A stretch of DNA of 64,000 nucleotides from Enterococcus italicus DSM 15952 (GTDB taxonomy: Bacteria; Bacillota; Bacilli; Lactobacillales; Enterococcaceae). The notes beneath the pieces are model-generated. The model did not search any database. It had not been told where the DNA came from and was given only the letters and a program-made list of their open reading frames with translations. Below, one piece after another: positions 31,974-41,516 of the stretch (position 1 is its first letter; every line of letters starts with the position of its first letter). Location of the stretch: positions 937,612 through 1,001,611 of the forward strand of contig NZ_GL622241.1 in NCBI RefSeq assembly GCF_000185365.1, given 5' to 3'. The position numbers were made by a program, and so were the translations under genes.

Positions 31974-32108
31974 TTGCATTTATTTGAAAATCGCCTATTA
32001 TAATAGAGAGTAAGTTTCAAAAGAGGTTAGGTCATTTCACTGCTGTATTCGTGAAAAATGCCACTTAAAAGGATTGTTGGTTGCAAGTTTTTATCGTACA
32101 TTGTGTAC
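31974..32108 (+). promoter_or_regulatory. cydABDC promoter and leader with two inverted repeats
   Basis: A perfect TATAAT at 31999-32004 has TTGCAT at 31974-31979 (spacer 19, long). The leader of about 120 bases holds the inverted repeat TTTCAC (32035-32040)/GTGAAA (32051-32056) and the palindrome GTACA-TTG-TGTAC (32096-32108). Redox or carbon control is likely for cyd operons, but no specific regulator is proven by these sites. Confidence 0.5.
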
Positions 32109-32131
32109 AAAGTTGATTGGAGGAATTAGAA

Positions 32132-33553
32132 ATGGATATTGTTACATTAGCTCGAATCCAATTTGCTATGACAACCGTGTTTCACTATTTCTTCGTCCCA
32201 TTTTCGATTGGGATGGCGTTTGTTGTTGCAATTATGGAAACTCTTTATGTAACGAAAAAAGACGAAGTGTATAAAAAGATGACCAAGTTTTGGGCTCAAA
32301 TCTTATTATTAAGTTTCGCAGTTGGTGTCGTAACAGGTATTATTCAAGAGTTTCAATTCGGTATGAACTGGTCAGATTACTCTCGCTTTGTAGGTGACAT
32401 CTTTGGTGCACCGCTAGCAGTAGAAGCGTTATTAGCATTCTTTTTAGAATCAACCTTTTTAGGGTTATGGATGTTTACTTGGGATCGGGTGAAACCAGGC
32501 GTCCATGCATTATTCATTTGGTTAGTTGGCTTTGGTTCAGTCATGTCAGCCTTTTGGATTTTGGTTGCCAATAGTTTTATGCAACATCCGACTGGGTATA
32601 CGCTAAATAATGGCCGGGCAGAAATGACTGACTTCGGCGCAATTTTAAAAAATCCCCAAGTGTGGTATGAATTTTCTCACGTCATTGCGGGTGCTATTGT
32701 CACTGGTGGGATTGTAGTTGCGGGTTTATCTGCATTCAAGCTACTTAAAAAGCATCAATTAAGTGAAATGACACAAACCATCTACAAAAAAACGATGCGT
32801 GTCGGTTTATGGGTGACACTTGTTGCTTCGGCTTCGGTATTATTTGCAGGAGACCTACAAATGAAAGCATTGGTTGAAGACCAACCAATGAAATTCGCTG
32901 CAACGGAAGGCCTATATGAAAACTCAGGAGATCCAGCCGCTTGGACAGTGGTCGCTTGGGCAAATGAAGCGAAAAAAGAACGCGTATTTGGGGTTGAAAT
33001 TCCATATATGCTAAGTATTTTATCTTATAACGCTCCAGAAGGCGCTGTTAAAGGGATGAACGAAATCAATGAAGAATTAACAGCTAAATATGGTGAAGGT
33101 AATTACTATCCACCTGTCAATACCTTGTTCTGGAGTTTCCGTATAATGGCTGGTTTTGGTACGTTGATGCTGATTACAGCGATTGTGGGCTTAATTATGA
33201 CGCGTAAGAATAAGCAAGCACTATTTGAGAAAAAATGGCTACTATGGATTTTTGGATTTATGACTTTTTCACCGTTCCTTGCAAACACATCAGGTTGGTT
33301 AATCACTGAGCTTGGTCGTTATCCATGGACTGTATATGGTCTTTTCAAGATTGAAGATAGTGTCTCACCAAATGTATCAGTCACTTCATTGTTAATCTCG
33401 AATATTATTTATTTCTTATTATTTACAGGATTAGGTGCGGTGATGGTGTATCTTGTTATTCGTGAATTGAAGAAAGGTCCTGAGTATGTGGATCATCAAC
33501 ACGAAGAAGATAGCAAGCCGTCAATCGACCCATTCGATGGAGGTGCATTCTAA
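32132..33553 (+). CDS. cydA: Cytochrome bd ubiquinol/menaquinol oxidase subunit I
   Basis: About 473 residues and nine helices; terminal oxidase reducing oxygen to water with (demethyl)menaquinol. Haem ligands are visible: His in RIQFAMTTVFHYFFVPFSIG (haem b595 or d site), His in WYEFSHVIAGAIV (haem b558) and a Met in the later helices. The GWLITELGRYPWTVYG motif is characteristic. The Q loop is of the short Gram-positive type (SGDPAAWTVVAW region). The ATG at 32132 has GGAGG 9 bases upstream. cydB overlaps by one base. Confidence 0.96.
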   Translation: MDIVTLARIQFAMTTVFHYFFVPFSIGMAFVVAIMETLYVTKKDEVYKKMTKFWAQILLLSFAVGVVTGIIQEFQFGMNWSDYSRFVGDIFGAPLAVEALLAFFLESTFLGLWMFTWDRVKPGVHALFIWLVGFGSVMSAFWILVANSFMQHPTGYTLNNGRAEMTDFGAILKNPQVWYEFSHVIAGAIVTGGIVVAGLSAFKLLKKHQLSEMTQTIYKKTMRVGLWVTLVASASVLFAGDLQMKALVEDQPMKFAATEGLYENSGDPAAWTVVAWANEAKKERVFGVEIPYMLSILSYNAPEGAVKGMNEINEELTAKYGEGNYYPPVNTLFWSFRIMAGFGTLMLITAIVGLIMTRKNKQALFEKKWLLWIFGFMTFSPFLANTSGWLITELGRYPWTVYGLFKIEDSVSPNVSVTSLLISNIIYFLLFTGLGAVMVYLVIRELKKGPEYVDHQHEEDSKPSIDPFDGGAF

Positions 33554-34563
33554 TGTCTGGATTACAATTAATGTGGTTTGTCTTGATTGGTGTTTTATTT
33601 TCTGGCTTTTTCTTCTTAGAAGGATTCGACTTTGGTGTCGGCATGTCCGTACAGACACTTGCGCACAATGAAAAAGAAAAAGATCAAATCATCAATACCA
33701 TCGGACCTGTCTGGGATGGAAATGAAGTCTGGCTATTGACTGCTGGAGGTGCGATGTTCGCATCGTTCCCATATTGGTATGCCTCTTTATTCAGTGGTTA
33801 CTACTTAATCTTGTTTATTATTTTGTTTGGCTTAATTATCCGTGGGGTTTCATTTGAATTCCGCCACAAAGTCCCAGAAAAGAATAAAAATTTCTGGAAC
33901 TGGACATTGAGCATTGGAAGCTTTATCGTGCCATTTTTCTTTGGCCTATTGTTTATTAGTTTGGTACAAGGAATGCCAATTGATGCGGACGGCAATATGA
34001 CAGCGACCTTTACTGATTATGTGAATGTCTTTTCTGTAGTTGGTGGGGTGGCGTTGACATTACTTTGCTACTTACATGGATTAAATTATATTTCCTTGAA
34101 GACAGAAGGACTGGTCAGAGAGCATGCCCGTAACTACGCAAAATTATTGTATTATGTTTTGTATGTGGGATTAGTTTTATTCGCGGTCTTGATGTATTTC
34201 CAAACAGACTTCTTTGCAAAAAATGCAGTGCTAACAACTGTCTTAGTCGTAGCAATTGTGCTGCTAACAATTTTTGCAAATGTTTCAGTCTTTAAAGAAA
34301 AAGAACTCGCTGCCTTTTTAGCGAGTGGGTTAACATTGGTTGTTTTGGTCGTCTTATTATTTACTGGACTATTCCCACGTGTGATGATTAGTTCATTAGG
34401 TAGTCAATTTGATATTTTAATTAAAGATGCTTCTTCTACACCGTATACTTTGAAACTTATGACGTATATTTCCTTTACGTTGTTGCCATTTGTTTTAGCT
34501 TATACAGCGTGGGCATATTATGTATTTAGACGACGTGTGACTTTAGATGTGAAAGGATACTAG
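33553..34563 (+). CDS. cydB: Cytochrome bd oxidase subunit II
   Basis: A 336-residue membrane protein of eight to nine helices. It starts LQLMWFVLIGVLFSGFFFLEGFDFGVGM, the CydB signature, followed by IGPVWDGNEVWLLTAGGAMFASFP. It partners CydA in the cytochrome bd complex. The ATG overlaps the cydA stop codon by one base, and the next gene starts one base after its stop, so cydA-B-D-C are tightly coupled. Confidence 0.96.
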   Translation: MSGLQLMWFVLIGVLFSGFFFLEGFDFGVGMSVQTLAHNEKEKDQIINTIGPVWDGNEVWLLTAGGAMFASFPYWYASLFSGYYLILFIILFGLIIRGVSFEFRHKVPEKNKNFWNWTLSIGSFIVPFFFGLLFISLVQGMPIDADGNMTATFTDYVNVFSVVGGVALTLLCYLHGLNYISLKTEGLVREHARNYAKLLYYVLYVGLVLFAVLMYFQTDFFAKNAVLTTVLVVAIVLLTIFANVSVFKEKELAAFLASGLTLVVLVVLLFTGLFPRVMISSLGSQFDILIKDASSTPYTLKLMTYISFTLLPFVLAYTAWAYYVFRRRVTLDVKGY

Positions 34564-34564
34564 A

Positions 34565-36289
34565 ATGGTTGATAAAGCGATTATGCGCTTGCCGAACATT
34601 CAAAAAATAATGGGGGTGCTTGCAGGATATGCTATCTTGCAAGCCCTCTTTATAATCGGGCAAGCTTACACCTTAGCAACAGTCATTACGAATCTTTGGG
34701 AAGGTCAGGGTCTATCTTCTCAGCTAGCGATGGTAGGACTATTTTTTCTTAGTTATAGTGCGCGCCATGGTGTGACATTTTTAAGAGATAAGTTACTAGA
34801 TACCTATGCACAAAAACAGGCCCAAGAGTTACGAAGTCAATTATTGGCGAAGCTCTTTCGTCTAGGGCCGGTGGTTGTCCAAGAGCAAGGAACGGGAAAT
34901 ATGATTACGATGGCCTTGGAAGGAATTTCGCAAGTAGAAAATTACATTCATCTCATTTTGGCTAAAATGATGAATATGATGATTGTTCCTTGGCTTATTT
35001 TAGCGGTCATCTTTTTGCTTGATTGGGAATCTGGCGTGACGTTGTTACTGATTTTTCCGTTGATTATTATTTTTATGATTATACTGGGCTACGCTGCACA
35101 GGCTAAAGCTGATCGTCAGTACAAGGCGTTTCAATTGTTGTCCAATCATTTTATCGATTCACTGCGAGGAATCGATACGTTAAAAGTCTTTGGCTTAAGC
35201 AAAAGATATGGCCGCAGTATCTATAATACGAGCGAGGCGTTTCGTAAAGCGACCATGAGCACATTACGGATTGGGATTCTTTCGACGTTTGCGTTGGATT
35301 TCTTTACGACGCTTTCGGTAGCAATCGTTGCGGTATTATTAGGGTTGCGATTGATAAAGCAGGAAGTCTTTTTATTTCCAGCCTTAACGGTCTTGATTTT
35401 GTCGCCAGAATATTTTCTACCAGTACGTGACTTTTCGAGTGATTACCATGCGACACTTGACGGTAAAAATGCGATGACAGCGGTCCGTGAAGTATTGGAG
35501 CTACCTGAGCGAGAAGAGCAACAAAAAGCTTTGCCAAAATGGACCAGCACCACGTCATTAATGCTTGAGCAAATGAGCTTTTCTTATGACGGTCATACTG
35601 AGACGATTCAACCGTTTGATTTTGCGACGACGGGATTCAAAAAAATCGGTGTGATTGGGATGAGTGGCTCTGGTAAGTCGACATTCATCAGTGGGTTAAG
35701 TGGCTTTCTCACTCCGCATAGTGGCGCTATTCAGGTGGCGGACCAATCGTTGACTTCGTTTGCCCAAACAGATTGGCAAAAACAAATGAGCTACATTCCA
35801 CAAAGCCCGTATCTCTTCCAACTAACTTTGCGTGAAAATATTGCGTTTTATACGCCTGAAGCGACAGAGGCTGAGATTTTAGAAGCAATCGAAGTAGTAG
35901 GGCTCAATGAATTAGTCGCTGAGCTTCCAGAAGGCATCGATACGCCGATTGGTCAAGGAGCGCGAGCGCTAAGTGGGGGACAAGCACAGCGGATTGCATT
36001 GGCTCGAGCATTTTTAGATAAAGAAAGAAAAATCTTGCTCTTTGATGAGCCGACTGCGCATTTAGATATCGAAACGGAAGTGGAAATCAAGGAGCGCATG
36101 CTGCCATTGATGGAAAATAGGCTGGTCTTTTTCGCGACGCACCGCTTGCACTGGATGCACCAAATGGATCTGATTTTGGTTATTGAGCAAGGCAAAATTG
36201 TCGAGCAAGGGACCTTTGCTGAGTTGACTGCTAAGCAAGGACATTTTTATGATTTAACGAAACAAATGAGGAGGGAAGCCGATGTTTAA
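34565..36289 (+). CDS. cydD: Thiol reductant ABC exporter subunit CydD (named cydC in Bacillus)
   Basis: A 574-residue half transporter. The membrane domain (about 1-310) matches E. coli CydD landmarks such as SNHFIDSLRGIDTLKVFG and LDFFTTLSVAIVAVLLGLRLI. The ATPase domain (about 330-565) has Walker A GMSGSGKST, signature LSGGQAQR, Walker B ILLFDEPTAHLD and switch His in FATHR. With CydC it exports glutathione/cysteine or handles haem for assembly of cytochrome bd. The next gene overlaps it by 8 bases. Confidence 0.93.
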   Translation: MVDKAIMRLPNIQKIMGVLAGYAILQALFIIGQAYTLATVITNLWEGQGLSSQLAMVGLFFLSYSARHGVTFLRDKLLDTYAQKQAQELRSQLLAKLFRLGPVVVQEQGTGNMITMALEGISQVENYIHLILAKMMNMMIVPWLILAVIFLLDWESGVTLLLIFPLIIIFMIILGYAAQAKADRQYKAFQLLSNHFIDSLRGIDTLKVFGLSKRYGRSIYNTSEAFRKATMSTLRIGILSTFALDFFTTLSVAIVAVLLGLRLIKQEVFLFPALTVLILSPEYFLPVRDFSSDYHATLDGKNAMTAVREVLELPEREEQQKALPKWTSTTSLMLEQMSFSYDGHTETIQPFDFATTGFKKIGVIGMSGSGKSTFISGLSGFLTPHSGAIQVADQSLTSFAQTDWQKQMSYIPQSPYLFQLTLRENIAFYTPEATEAEILEAIEVVGLNELVAELPEGIDTPIGQGARALSGGQAQRIALARAFLDKERKILLFDEPTAHLDIETEVEIKERMLPLMENRLVFFATHRLHWMHQMDLILVIEQGKIVEQGTFAELTAKQGHFYDLTKQMRREADV

Positions 36290-38024
36290 AATCCCACTTT
36301 TTCAATCGCTAAAGCATGATCAATGGGTCAAACCATTTTTACATCACTACAAGCGAGTCTTGTATTTGGCTCTTTTTCTAGGGTTTATGACCTTTTTCTG
36401 TGCGGGTGCGTTGATGTTTACGTCTGGTTATTTGATTAGTCGCTCGGCATCTTTACCCGAGAATATTTTGATGATATACATTCCAATCGTGTTGACGCGA
36501 GCATTTGGGATTGGTAGACCGGTCTTTCGTTATGTGGAGCGCTTAACCAGTCATAATTGGGTCTTGAAAATGACATCTAAGTTGCGCTTACAACTTTATA
36601 ATACTCTAGAAAAAGATGCGATTTTCTTTAAACGGACCTATCGGATGGGGGACATCTTGGGCTTGTTGGCTGAAGATATTAATCATATTCAAAATCTTTA
36701 TTTACGGACCATTTTTCCGACGATTATCGCGTGGGTTTTGTATTGTTTCGTAGTGATTGGGCTAGGATTTGTTTCGCTGTGGTTTGCCTTGATGATGCTG
36801 GTCCTTTTTTTAGGGTTGGTGGTCGTCTTTCCATTAGTCTCAGTGTTACGCAATGGTGCAAGACAAGAACGAGAAAAGCAAGTGAAAAATGCACTATATG
36901 TAGACTTGACGGATAATGTGATGGGTGTCTCTGACTGGATCTTCAGTCAACGATCACAGGAATATGTCGATACTTATTTAGCCAACGAGCAAGAACTTTA
37001 CGATGTGCAAAATGAGTTACGTCAATTTAACCGTCGACGAAATTTTCTTTTCCAGCTGTATATTGGGTTGATGGCGGTTAGTTTGATTCTTTGGACGAGT
37101 CAGCGCTTTGTTGGCAATCATGGGGGTGCGGCCAATTGGATTGCGGCCTTTGTCTTGAGCCTTTTTCCACTGATTGATGCCTTTGCCGTGTTGCCAGATG
37201 CAGCACAAGAAACCAATGTGTACAAAGATTCTCTCGATCGTTTAAATGCACTGAATGGCAAAGACCAGCCCGAACCAAAAAAAGTAATGGTTGATTCGAC
37301 AGATATTCATCTTAGTGATGTCTCATTTCACTATGAAAATGAAACCAAAGTCGTGTTAAATCAACTAAACTTAACCATTCCACAAGGACAACACGTGGCG
37401 ATTTTGGGTCGAAGCGGCTCCGGTAAAAGTACATTGGCGACGTTGATTCGTGGTGATTTGACCCCTACTGCTGGTTCTTTGACATTAGGTGGCGTTTTGA
37501 CGAGTTCGTTTGGTGATCAGATGGCCCAATACATTGGGGTGATTCAGCAAACACCGTATCTTTTTCACACGACGATTTTAAATAATTTACGTATTGGAAA
37601 TGAAGACGCATCTGTCGAAGAAGTCTGGCACGTGCTTGAACGAGTAGGCTTGAAAGAATTGGTTCAGCGCTTACCGGATGGGTTGCAGACAATGGTCGAT
37701 GAAGCGGGCTTGCGTTTTTCTGGAGGCGAGCGTCATCGGATGGCATTGGCACGGATTTTGTTACAAGATACGCCGATTGTCCTATTAGATGAGCCGACTG
37801 TTGGTCTGGATCCGATTACCGAACAAGCGTTAATTGAAACCTTTTTTGATGAGTTGGCAGAAAAGACAGTCATTTGGGTGACGCATCATTTGCAAGGAAT
37901 TGATCAGATGGAGCGGGTCATTTTTATCGAAGATGGTCAAATTGAGTTATCCGGTAGTCCAGCCGAATTAGCTGCGACAAATGCACGTTACCAACGATTA
38001 AAAGCAATCGATGAAGGACGCTAA
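36282..38024 (+). CDS. cydC: Thiol reductant ABC exporter subunit CydC (named cydD in Bacillus)
   Basis: A 580-residue half transporter with the CydC-type membrane domain (TSGYLISRSASLPENILMIY, then RAFGIGRPVFRYVERLTSHN). The ATPase domain has Walker A GRSGSGKST, signature FSGGERHR, Walker B IVLLDEPTVGLDP and switch His in VTHHLQG. It pairs with CydD for assembly of cytochrome bd. Its TAA stop is followed at once by TAGAGG, so the palindromic repeat family begins at the stop codon itself. Confidence 0.93.
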   Translation: MFKIPLFQSLKHDQWVKPFLHHYKRVLYLALFLGFMTFFCAGALMFTSGYLISRSASLPENILMIYIPIVLTRAFGIGRPVFRYVERLTSHNWVLKMTSKLRLQLYNTLEKDAIFFKRTYRMGDILGLLAEDINHIQNLYLRTIFPTIIAWVLYCFVVIGLGFVSLWFALMMLVLFLGLVVVFPLVSVLRNGARQEREKQVKNALYVDLTDNVMGVSDWIFSQRSQEYVDTYLANEQELYDVQNELRQFNRRRNFLFQLYIGLMAVSLILWTSQRFVGNHGGAANWIAAFVLSLFPLIDAFAVLPDAAQETNVYKDSLDRLNALNGKDQPEPKKVMVDSTDIHLSDVSFHYENETKVVLNQLNLTIPQGQHVAILGRSGSGKSTLATLIRGDLTPTAGSLTLGGVLTSSFGDQMAQYIGVIQQTPYLFHTTILNNLRIGNEDASVEEVWHVLERVGLKELVQRLPDGLQTMVDEAGLRFSGGERHRMALARILLQDTPIVLLDEPTVGLDPITEQALIETFFDELAEKTVIWVTHHLQGIDQMERVIFIEDGQIELSGSPAELAATNARYQRLKAIDEGR

Positions 38025-38196
38025 TAGAGGTTGTGACTAAAGCGATTAGATCCGAGCAATACGTTCAGAAATGCCAAAATTGATTTTCAATTTTGCGGAT
38101 TTTTGACGTAATGTCGAGGGATCTGCTTTAGACACACCGTTTAAATAGAGGTTGTGACTAAAGCGATTAGATCCGAGCAATACGTTCAGAAATTGT
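38023..38196 (+). repeat. 120-bp palindromic intergenic repeat, one full and one truncated unit (plus orientation)
   Basis: The unit starting AATAGAGGTTGTGACTAAAG begins at 38023 and again at 38144 (121-bp period). The first copy is complete, ending ATCTGCTTTAGACACACCGT. The second copies only the first 50 bases (through CGTTCAGAAAT) before the flanking terminator module. Each full unit can fold on itself: the CTAAAGC end with GCTTTAG, the GATCC segment with GGATC, and the central AAAATTGATTTTCAATTTT. Confidence 0.9.
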
Positions 38197-38207
38197 TGAG
38201 TAATTCG

Positions 38208-38267
38208 CTACAAAAGGGCCAGGAAATCCGAAGTGTTAAACTTCTGGATTTCCTGGCCCTTTTGTAG
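38208..38267. terminator. Long perfect terminator hairpin, repeated family member
   Basis: A stem of about 26 bp (CTACAAAAGGGCCAGG from 38208, continuing through AAATCCGAAG, with the complement ending TTTTGTAG at 38267, one mismatch or G-U pair). It lies between the convergent cydC and the polyprenyl synthase gene and could terminate both. Confidence 0.85.
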
Positions 38268-38287
38268 TTAATTGTCTTAGCTTCTTT

Positions 38288-39268
38288 TTAATGATTTCGT
38301 TTTAGTAATTGTTTGGTTAGGCGCTCTAATTGCTCACGTGCTGCACCTGCAGGTAATTCTTGAATACCAGCCAATGCTTTTTCGGTATAAGATCGAGCGA
38401 AGGCTTTTGCTTGTTCGACGCCTTGGTAATGAACGACTAAAGCGGCGACTTCTTTGGCCTCAGCTTCGGTTAAGTTTGCTCGTTTTTCTAAGAGTGGTGC
38501 AAAGGCAGCCGGATTCTTGGTTTTTGCTAATAGCAAGGGGATGGTGTAGACACCTTGCGTCAAGTCTTCTAAGACCGGTTTTTGTAAGATTGCTTCGTTA
38601 GCAGTGTAGTCCAAGATATCATCATAAGCTTGAAAGGCAATCCCGATATTTCGGCCAATTTCACCGGCTAAAGCTTCAATCTGCGGAGAGGTCTTGCCAA
38701 AATGGGCGCCCTCAAGGCAAGCGAGCCAGAAGAGTTCTGCTGTTTTGCCATTGACGCTTAGCAAGTAGTCATCAATTGTTTGATTGACATTGTAGCGTAA
38801 GTTCATTTGATCTAGCTCACCTAATAGCAAGCCTTTCATCGCTTGGGCATTTGTCGCCATGAAAGGAGAGCCGTTCATCACATCAATCAAGACTTCAAAA
38901 AATAAAGTGAACAATAAATCGCCGGTATAGACAGCGATATCTTTGCCATAATGAGCTTGAACAGTCAGTGTCCCGCGGCGTAGCGGTGAATCATCTATAA
39001 TATCATCGTGTATGAGTGTCGCCATATGGAGCAACTCAATCGAAGAAGCTACTTTGATCAATTCTTCTTCATTTTGTTTTTTTGGATCACCAAGTTCAGC
39101 AAATAAAAAGAAAAAGGCAGGTCGTAAATACTTGCCACCAGCTTGACTGAATTCAACCAAAGCATCTTGAATGTCTTTGTTGCGTACAGTCAGCTGTTTT
39201 TCTAAAAATGAGCATACGACTTGGAGTTTGTTTTGAATCGTGGGATAATCGTTCCAGTGTGAATGCAT
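38288..39268 (-). CDS. Polyprenyl diphosphate synthase (long-chain, for menaquinone side chain)
   Basis: About 326 residues of the trans-isoprenyl diphosphate synthase family. It has the first Asp-rich motif in LIHDDIIDDSPLRRG (DDxxD, about residues 86-91) preceded by GGKYLRPAFFFL, and the second in AFQAYDDILDYT. It condenses isopentenyl diphosphate units into an octa- or nonaprenyl chain for (demethyl)menaquinone. The ATG at 39268 has an AAAGGG site; the longer frame from 39307 starts with an unlikely Cys-rich extension. It is divergent from menA, which attaches this chain to naphthoate. Confidence 0.88.
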   Translation of the reverse strand: MHSHWNDYPTIQNKLQVVCSFLEKQLTVRNKDIQDALVEFSQAGGKYLRPAFFFLFAELGDPKKQNEEELIKVASSIELLHMATLIHDDIIDDSPLRRGTLTVQAHYGKDIAVYTGDLLFTLFFEVLIDVMNGSPFMATNAQAMKGLLLGELDQMNLRYNVNQTIDDYLLSVNGKTAELFWLACLEGAHFGKTSPQIEALAGEIGRNIGIAFQAYDDILDYTANEAILQKPVLEDLTQGVYTIPLLLAKTKNPAAFAPLLEKRANLTEAEAKEVAALVVHYQGVEQAKAFARSYTEKALAGIQELPAGAAREQLERLTKQLLKRNH

Positions 39269-39368
39269 AATACAGCCCTTTCGATAGTCAGAGTCACATA
39301 GACACATTTTACCCTATTTTCTATCGAATTGGCTAATTTTATGCAAGTTTCTTGGAAAGGAGGATGTT

Positions 39369-40277
39369 ATGTCACTAAAAGTTTTTTTAGAGCTTGTGGA
39401 GTTTAAAGCGAAGACTGCGAGCGTATTGCCGTTTTTGATAGGTATTTGCTATAGTTGGTATCAATTTCAGTCCATTCATTTAGGATTTGTTCTTATGTTT
39501 TTTATTGCAATGTTTTTATTTAATATGGCTGTAGATATTTTAGATAATTATAATGATTACCATCATGCGACAAGTGTGCATGATTATAAAGAAAAGACCA
39601 ATATCATTGGCCGGGAAAATCTTTCACTGCGACTGGTGTTTTGGTTAATGATCGGTATGATTGTCGTATCGGCGACGATGGGGATTTTACTGGCGACTGT
39701 GGTTGGTTGGCCGCTGCTATGGATGGGCCTTTTCTGTTATTTTGTGGGTATTTTTTATTCGTCTGGTCCTAAGCCACTTTCGAGCATGCCAGTTGGTGAA
39801 TTTTTCTCAGGTTTTACAATGGGCTTTATGATTACGCTCATCTGTGTTTATTTGAACACGTACCAAGCATTTTATTGGAATTTTTCACAAATTTTCAGTA
39901 TCTTTATAATTGCATTGCCTAATACATTATGGATTGCAAATCTAATGTTAGCGAATAACACGTGTGACTTGGAAGAAGACGAAAAAAACAAACGGTTCAC
40001 ATTGGTGCATTACCTAGGTAGAAAGCGAGCTTTGGTTTTGTTTGTGAGTAATAATGTTTTAGCTTTTATTGCTATTTTTGGTGCGGTGTTGCTAGATTTG
40101 GCGCCTTATACAGTGCTTTTGACCTGTTTAGTCGTGCCATTTGTCTGGAAGCAAACAAAGCTGTACCTCGCAAAGCAAATAAAGAAAGAAACGTTCATTT
40201 GTGCGGTTCGGATTTTGGCAGTTGGCTCATTTGTACAAGTAATAACATATGCATTAGGAATAATGATTGATTTTTAG
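39369..40277 (+). CDS. menA: 1,4-dihydroxy-2-naphthoate polyprenyltransferase (UbiA family)
   Basis: A 302-residue membrane prenyltransferase with about eight helices. It starts KVFLELVEFKAKTASVLPFLIG. The first Asp-rich site is NMAVDILDNYNDYHHA and the second is LMLANNTCDLEEDEKNKRFTL. It joins a polyprenyl chain to 1,4-dihydroxy-2-naphthoate to make demethylmenaquinone. The AAAGGAGG site is 6-7 bases upstream of the ATG. ndh follows within the same operon. Confidence 0.9.
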   Translation: MSLKVFLELVEFKAKTASVLPFLIGICYSWYQFQSIHLGFVLMFFIAMFLFNMAVDILDNYNDYHHATSVHDYKEKTNIIGRENLSLRLVFWLMIGMIVVSATMGILLATVVGWPLLWMGLFCYFVGIFYSSGPKPLSSMPVGEFFSGFTMGFMITLICVYLNTYQAFYWNFSQIFSIFIIALPNTLWIANLMLANNTCDLEEDEKNKRFTLVHYLGRKRALVLFVSNNVLAFIAIFGAVLLDLAPYTVLLTCLVVPFVWKQTKLYLAKQIKKETFICAVRILAVGSFVQVITYALGIMIDF

Positions 40278-40296
40278 AAGAAAGAAGGAACGAATC

Positions 40297-41508
40297 GTGA
40301 AAGAAGTTACGATTTTGGGTGCTGGCTATGCCGGTTTGCGTGCATTACGAGCATTACAAGAAAAACAAGGGTCGTTTCATATTACATTGGTGGATCAAAA
40401 TGATTACCACTACGAAGCGACTTGTCTGCATGAAGTAGCCGCAGGAACACAACCAAAGGAAAAAATTACGTTTCCAATTAAAGACGTAGTGAAAGGTTCT
40501 ACGACATTTATTCAAGATTGCGTGCAAGCAATCGACACTGAAAAACAAGAAATTACGTTGGCCAACAATGCTCCTTTGCATTATGATTACTTGATTGTTT
40601 CACTAGGATTCCGTTCTGAAACATTTGGTATTCCAGGTGCAAAAGAAGATGCCTTGCAAATGGTAAACATCGAAACAGCAGAAAAAATTCATCAACATAT
40701 TTTAGCGATGATGGCAAAATACAAAGAAACCAAAGATAAAAATTATTTGAAATTAGTTGTCTGTGGCGCTGGTTTTACTGGGATTGAATTGGTCGGTTCT
40801 TTAGTAGAAGCTCGTCCACGTTATGCCAAAATTGCAGGTGTTCAACCAGAAGAAATCGAAATCTATTGTGTCGAAGCTGCACCTAGCATTTTACCAATGT
40901 TTAATGACGACTTAACAAACTACTGCTTGAGCTACCTAGATAAATGGCAAGTAAAACTAATGACTGGTAAAGCAATCAAAGCAATCAAACCAAACACTGT
41001 TGTCTACCAAGATGGAAAAGAAGACACTGACTTGGCTGAATTGCAAGCAGCGACGATCATTTGGACTACTGGGGTTAGTGGTAGTGAAGTCATCACTAAA
41101 TCTGGTTTCTCTGAACGTCGTGGCCGTGTAATGGTCAACGAAGATTTGACCGATCCAAATCATGCCAATGTCTACCTAATTGGTGACGTGTCTGCAGTGA
41201 TGGATAAAGAATCAAATCGTCCTTATCCAACAACTGCACAAATCGCGACAAAAATGGGTGCGCACGCGGGTGAAAATATCTTGCGTCAATTAGCTGGTCA
41301 GGCACCAACACCATTTACGTATCAATCACAAGGTTCTGTGGCATCTATTGGAAACACGCATGCTTTTGGGGTAGTAGGTAAAGGCAGCAAGCCAATGAAA
41401 GGTTACCCAGCATCAGTCGTGAAGAAGATGATTGAAAACAAATCATTACTTGAATTAGGTGGGTTTAAAGAAGTCATGGCGAAAGGCCGTTTTGACTTGT
41501 ACCATTAA
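40297..41508 (+). CDS. ndh: Type II NADH:quinone oxidoreductase
   Basis: About 403 residues starting at GTG 40297, with AAGGA 7 bases upstream. A longer frame from 40267 overlaps menA. Two Rossmann folds: FAD site EVTILGAGYAGLRAL at the N-terminus and NADH site LKLVVCGAGFTGIELVGSLVE near residue 155. The second FAD motif is VYLIGDVSAVMD. The C-terminal amphipathic region contacts the membrane. It oxidises NADH and reduces (demethyl)menaquinone without proton pumping, and so feeds the cytochrome bd encoded 6 kb upstream. Confidence 0.93.
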   Translation: MKEVTILGAGYAGLRALRALQEKQGSFHITLVDQNDYHYEATCLHEVAAGTQPKEKITFPIKDVVKGSTTFIQDCVQAIDTEKQEITLANNAPLHYDYLIVSLGFRSETFGIPGAKEDALQMVNIETAEKIHQHILAMMAKYKETKDKNYLKLVVCGAGFTGIELVGSLVEARPRYAKIAGVQPEEIEIYCVEAAPSILPMFNDDLTNYCLSYLDKWQVKLMTGKAIKAIKPNTVVYQDGKEDTDLAELQAATIIWTTGVSGSEVITKSGFSERRGRVMVNEDLTDPNHANVYLIGDVSAVMDKESNRPYPTTAQIATKMGAHAGENILRQLAGQAPTPFTYQSQGSVASIGNTHAFGVVGKGSKPMKGYPASVVKKMIENKSLLELGGFKEVMAKGRFDLYH

Positions 41509-41516
41509 GCAATAGC

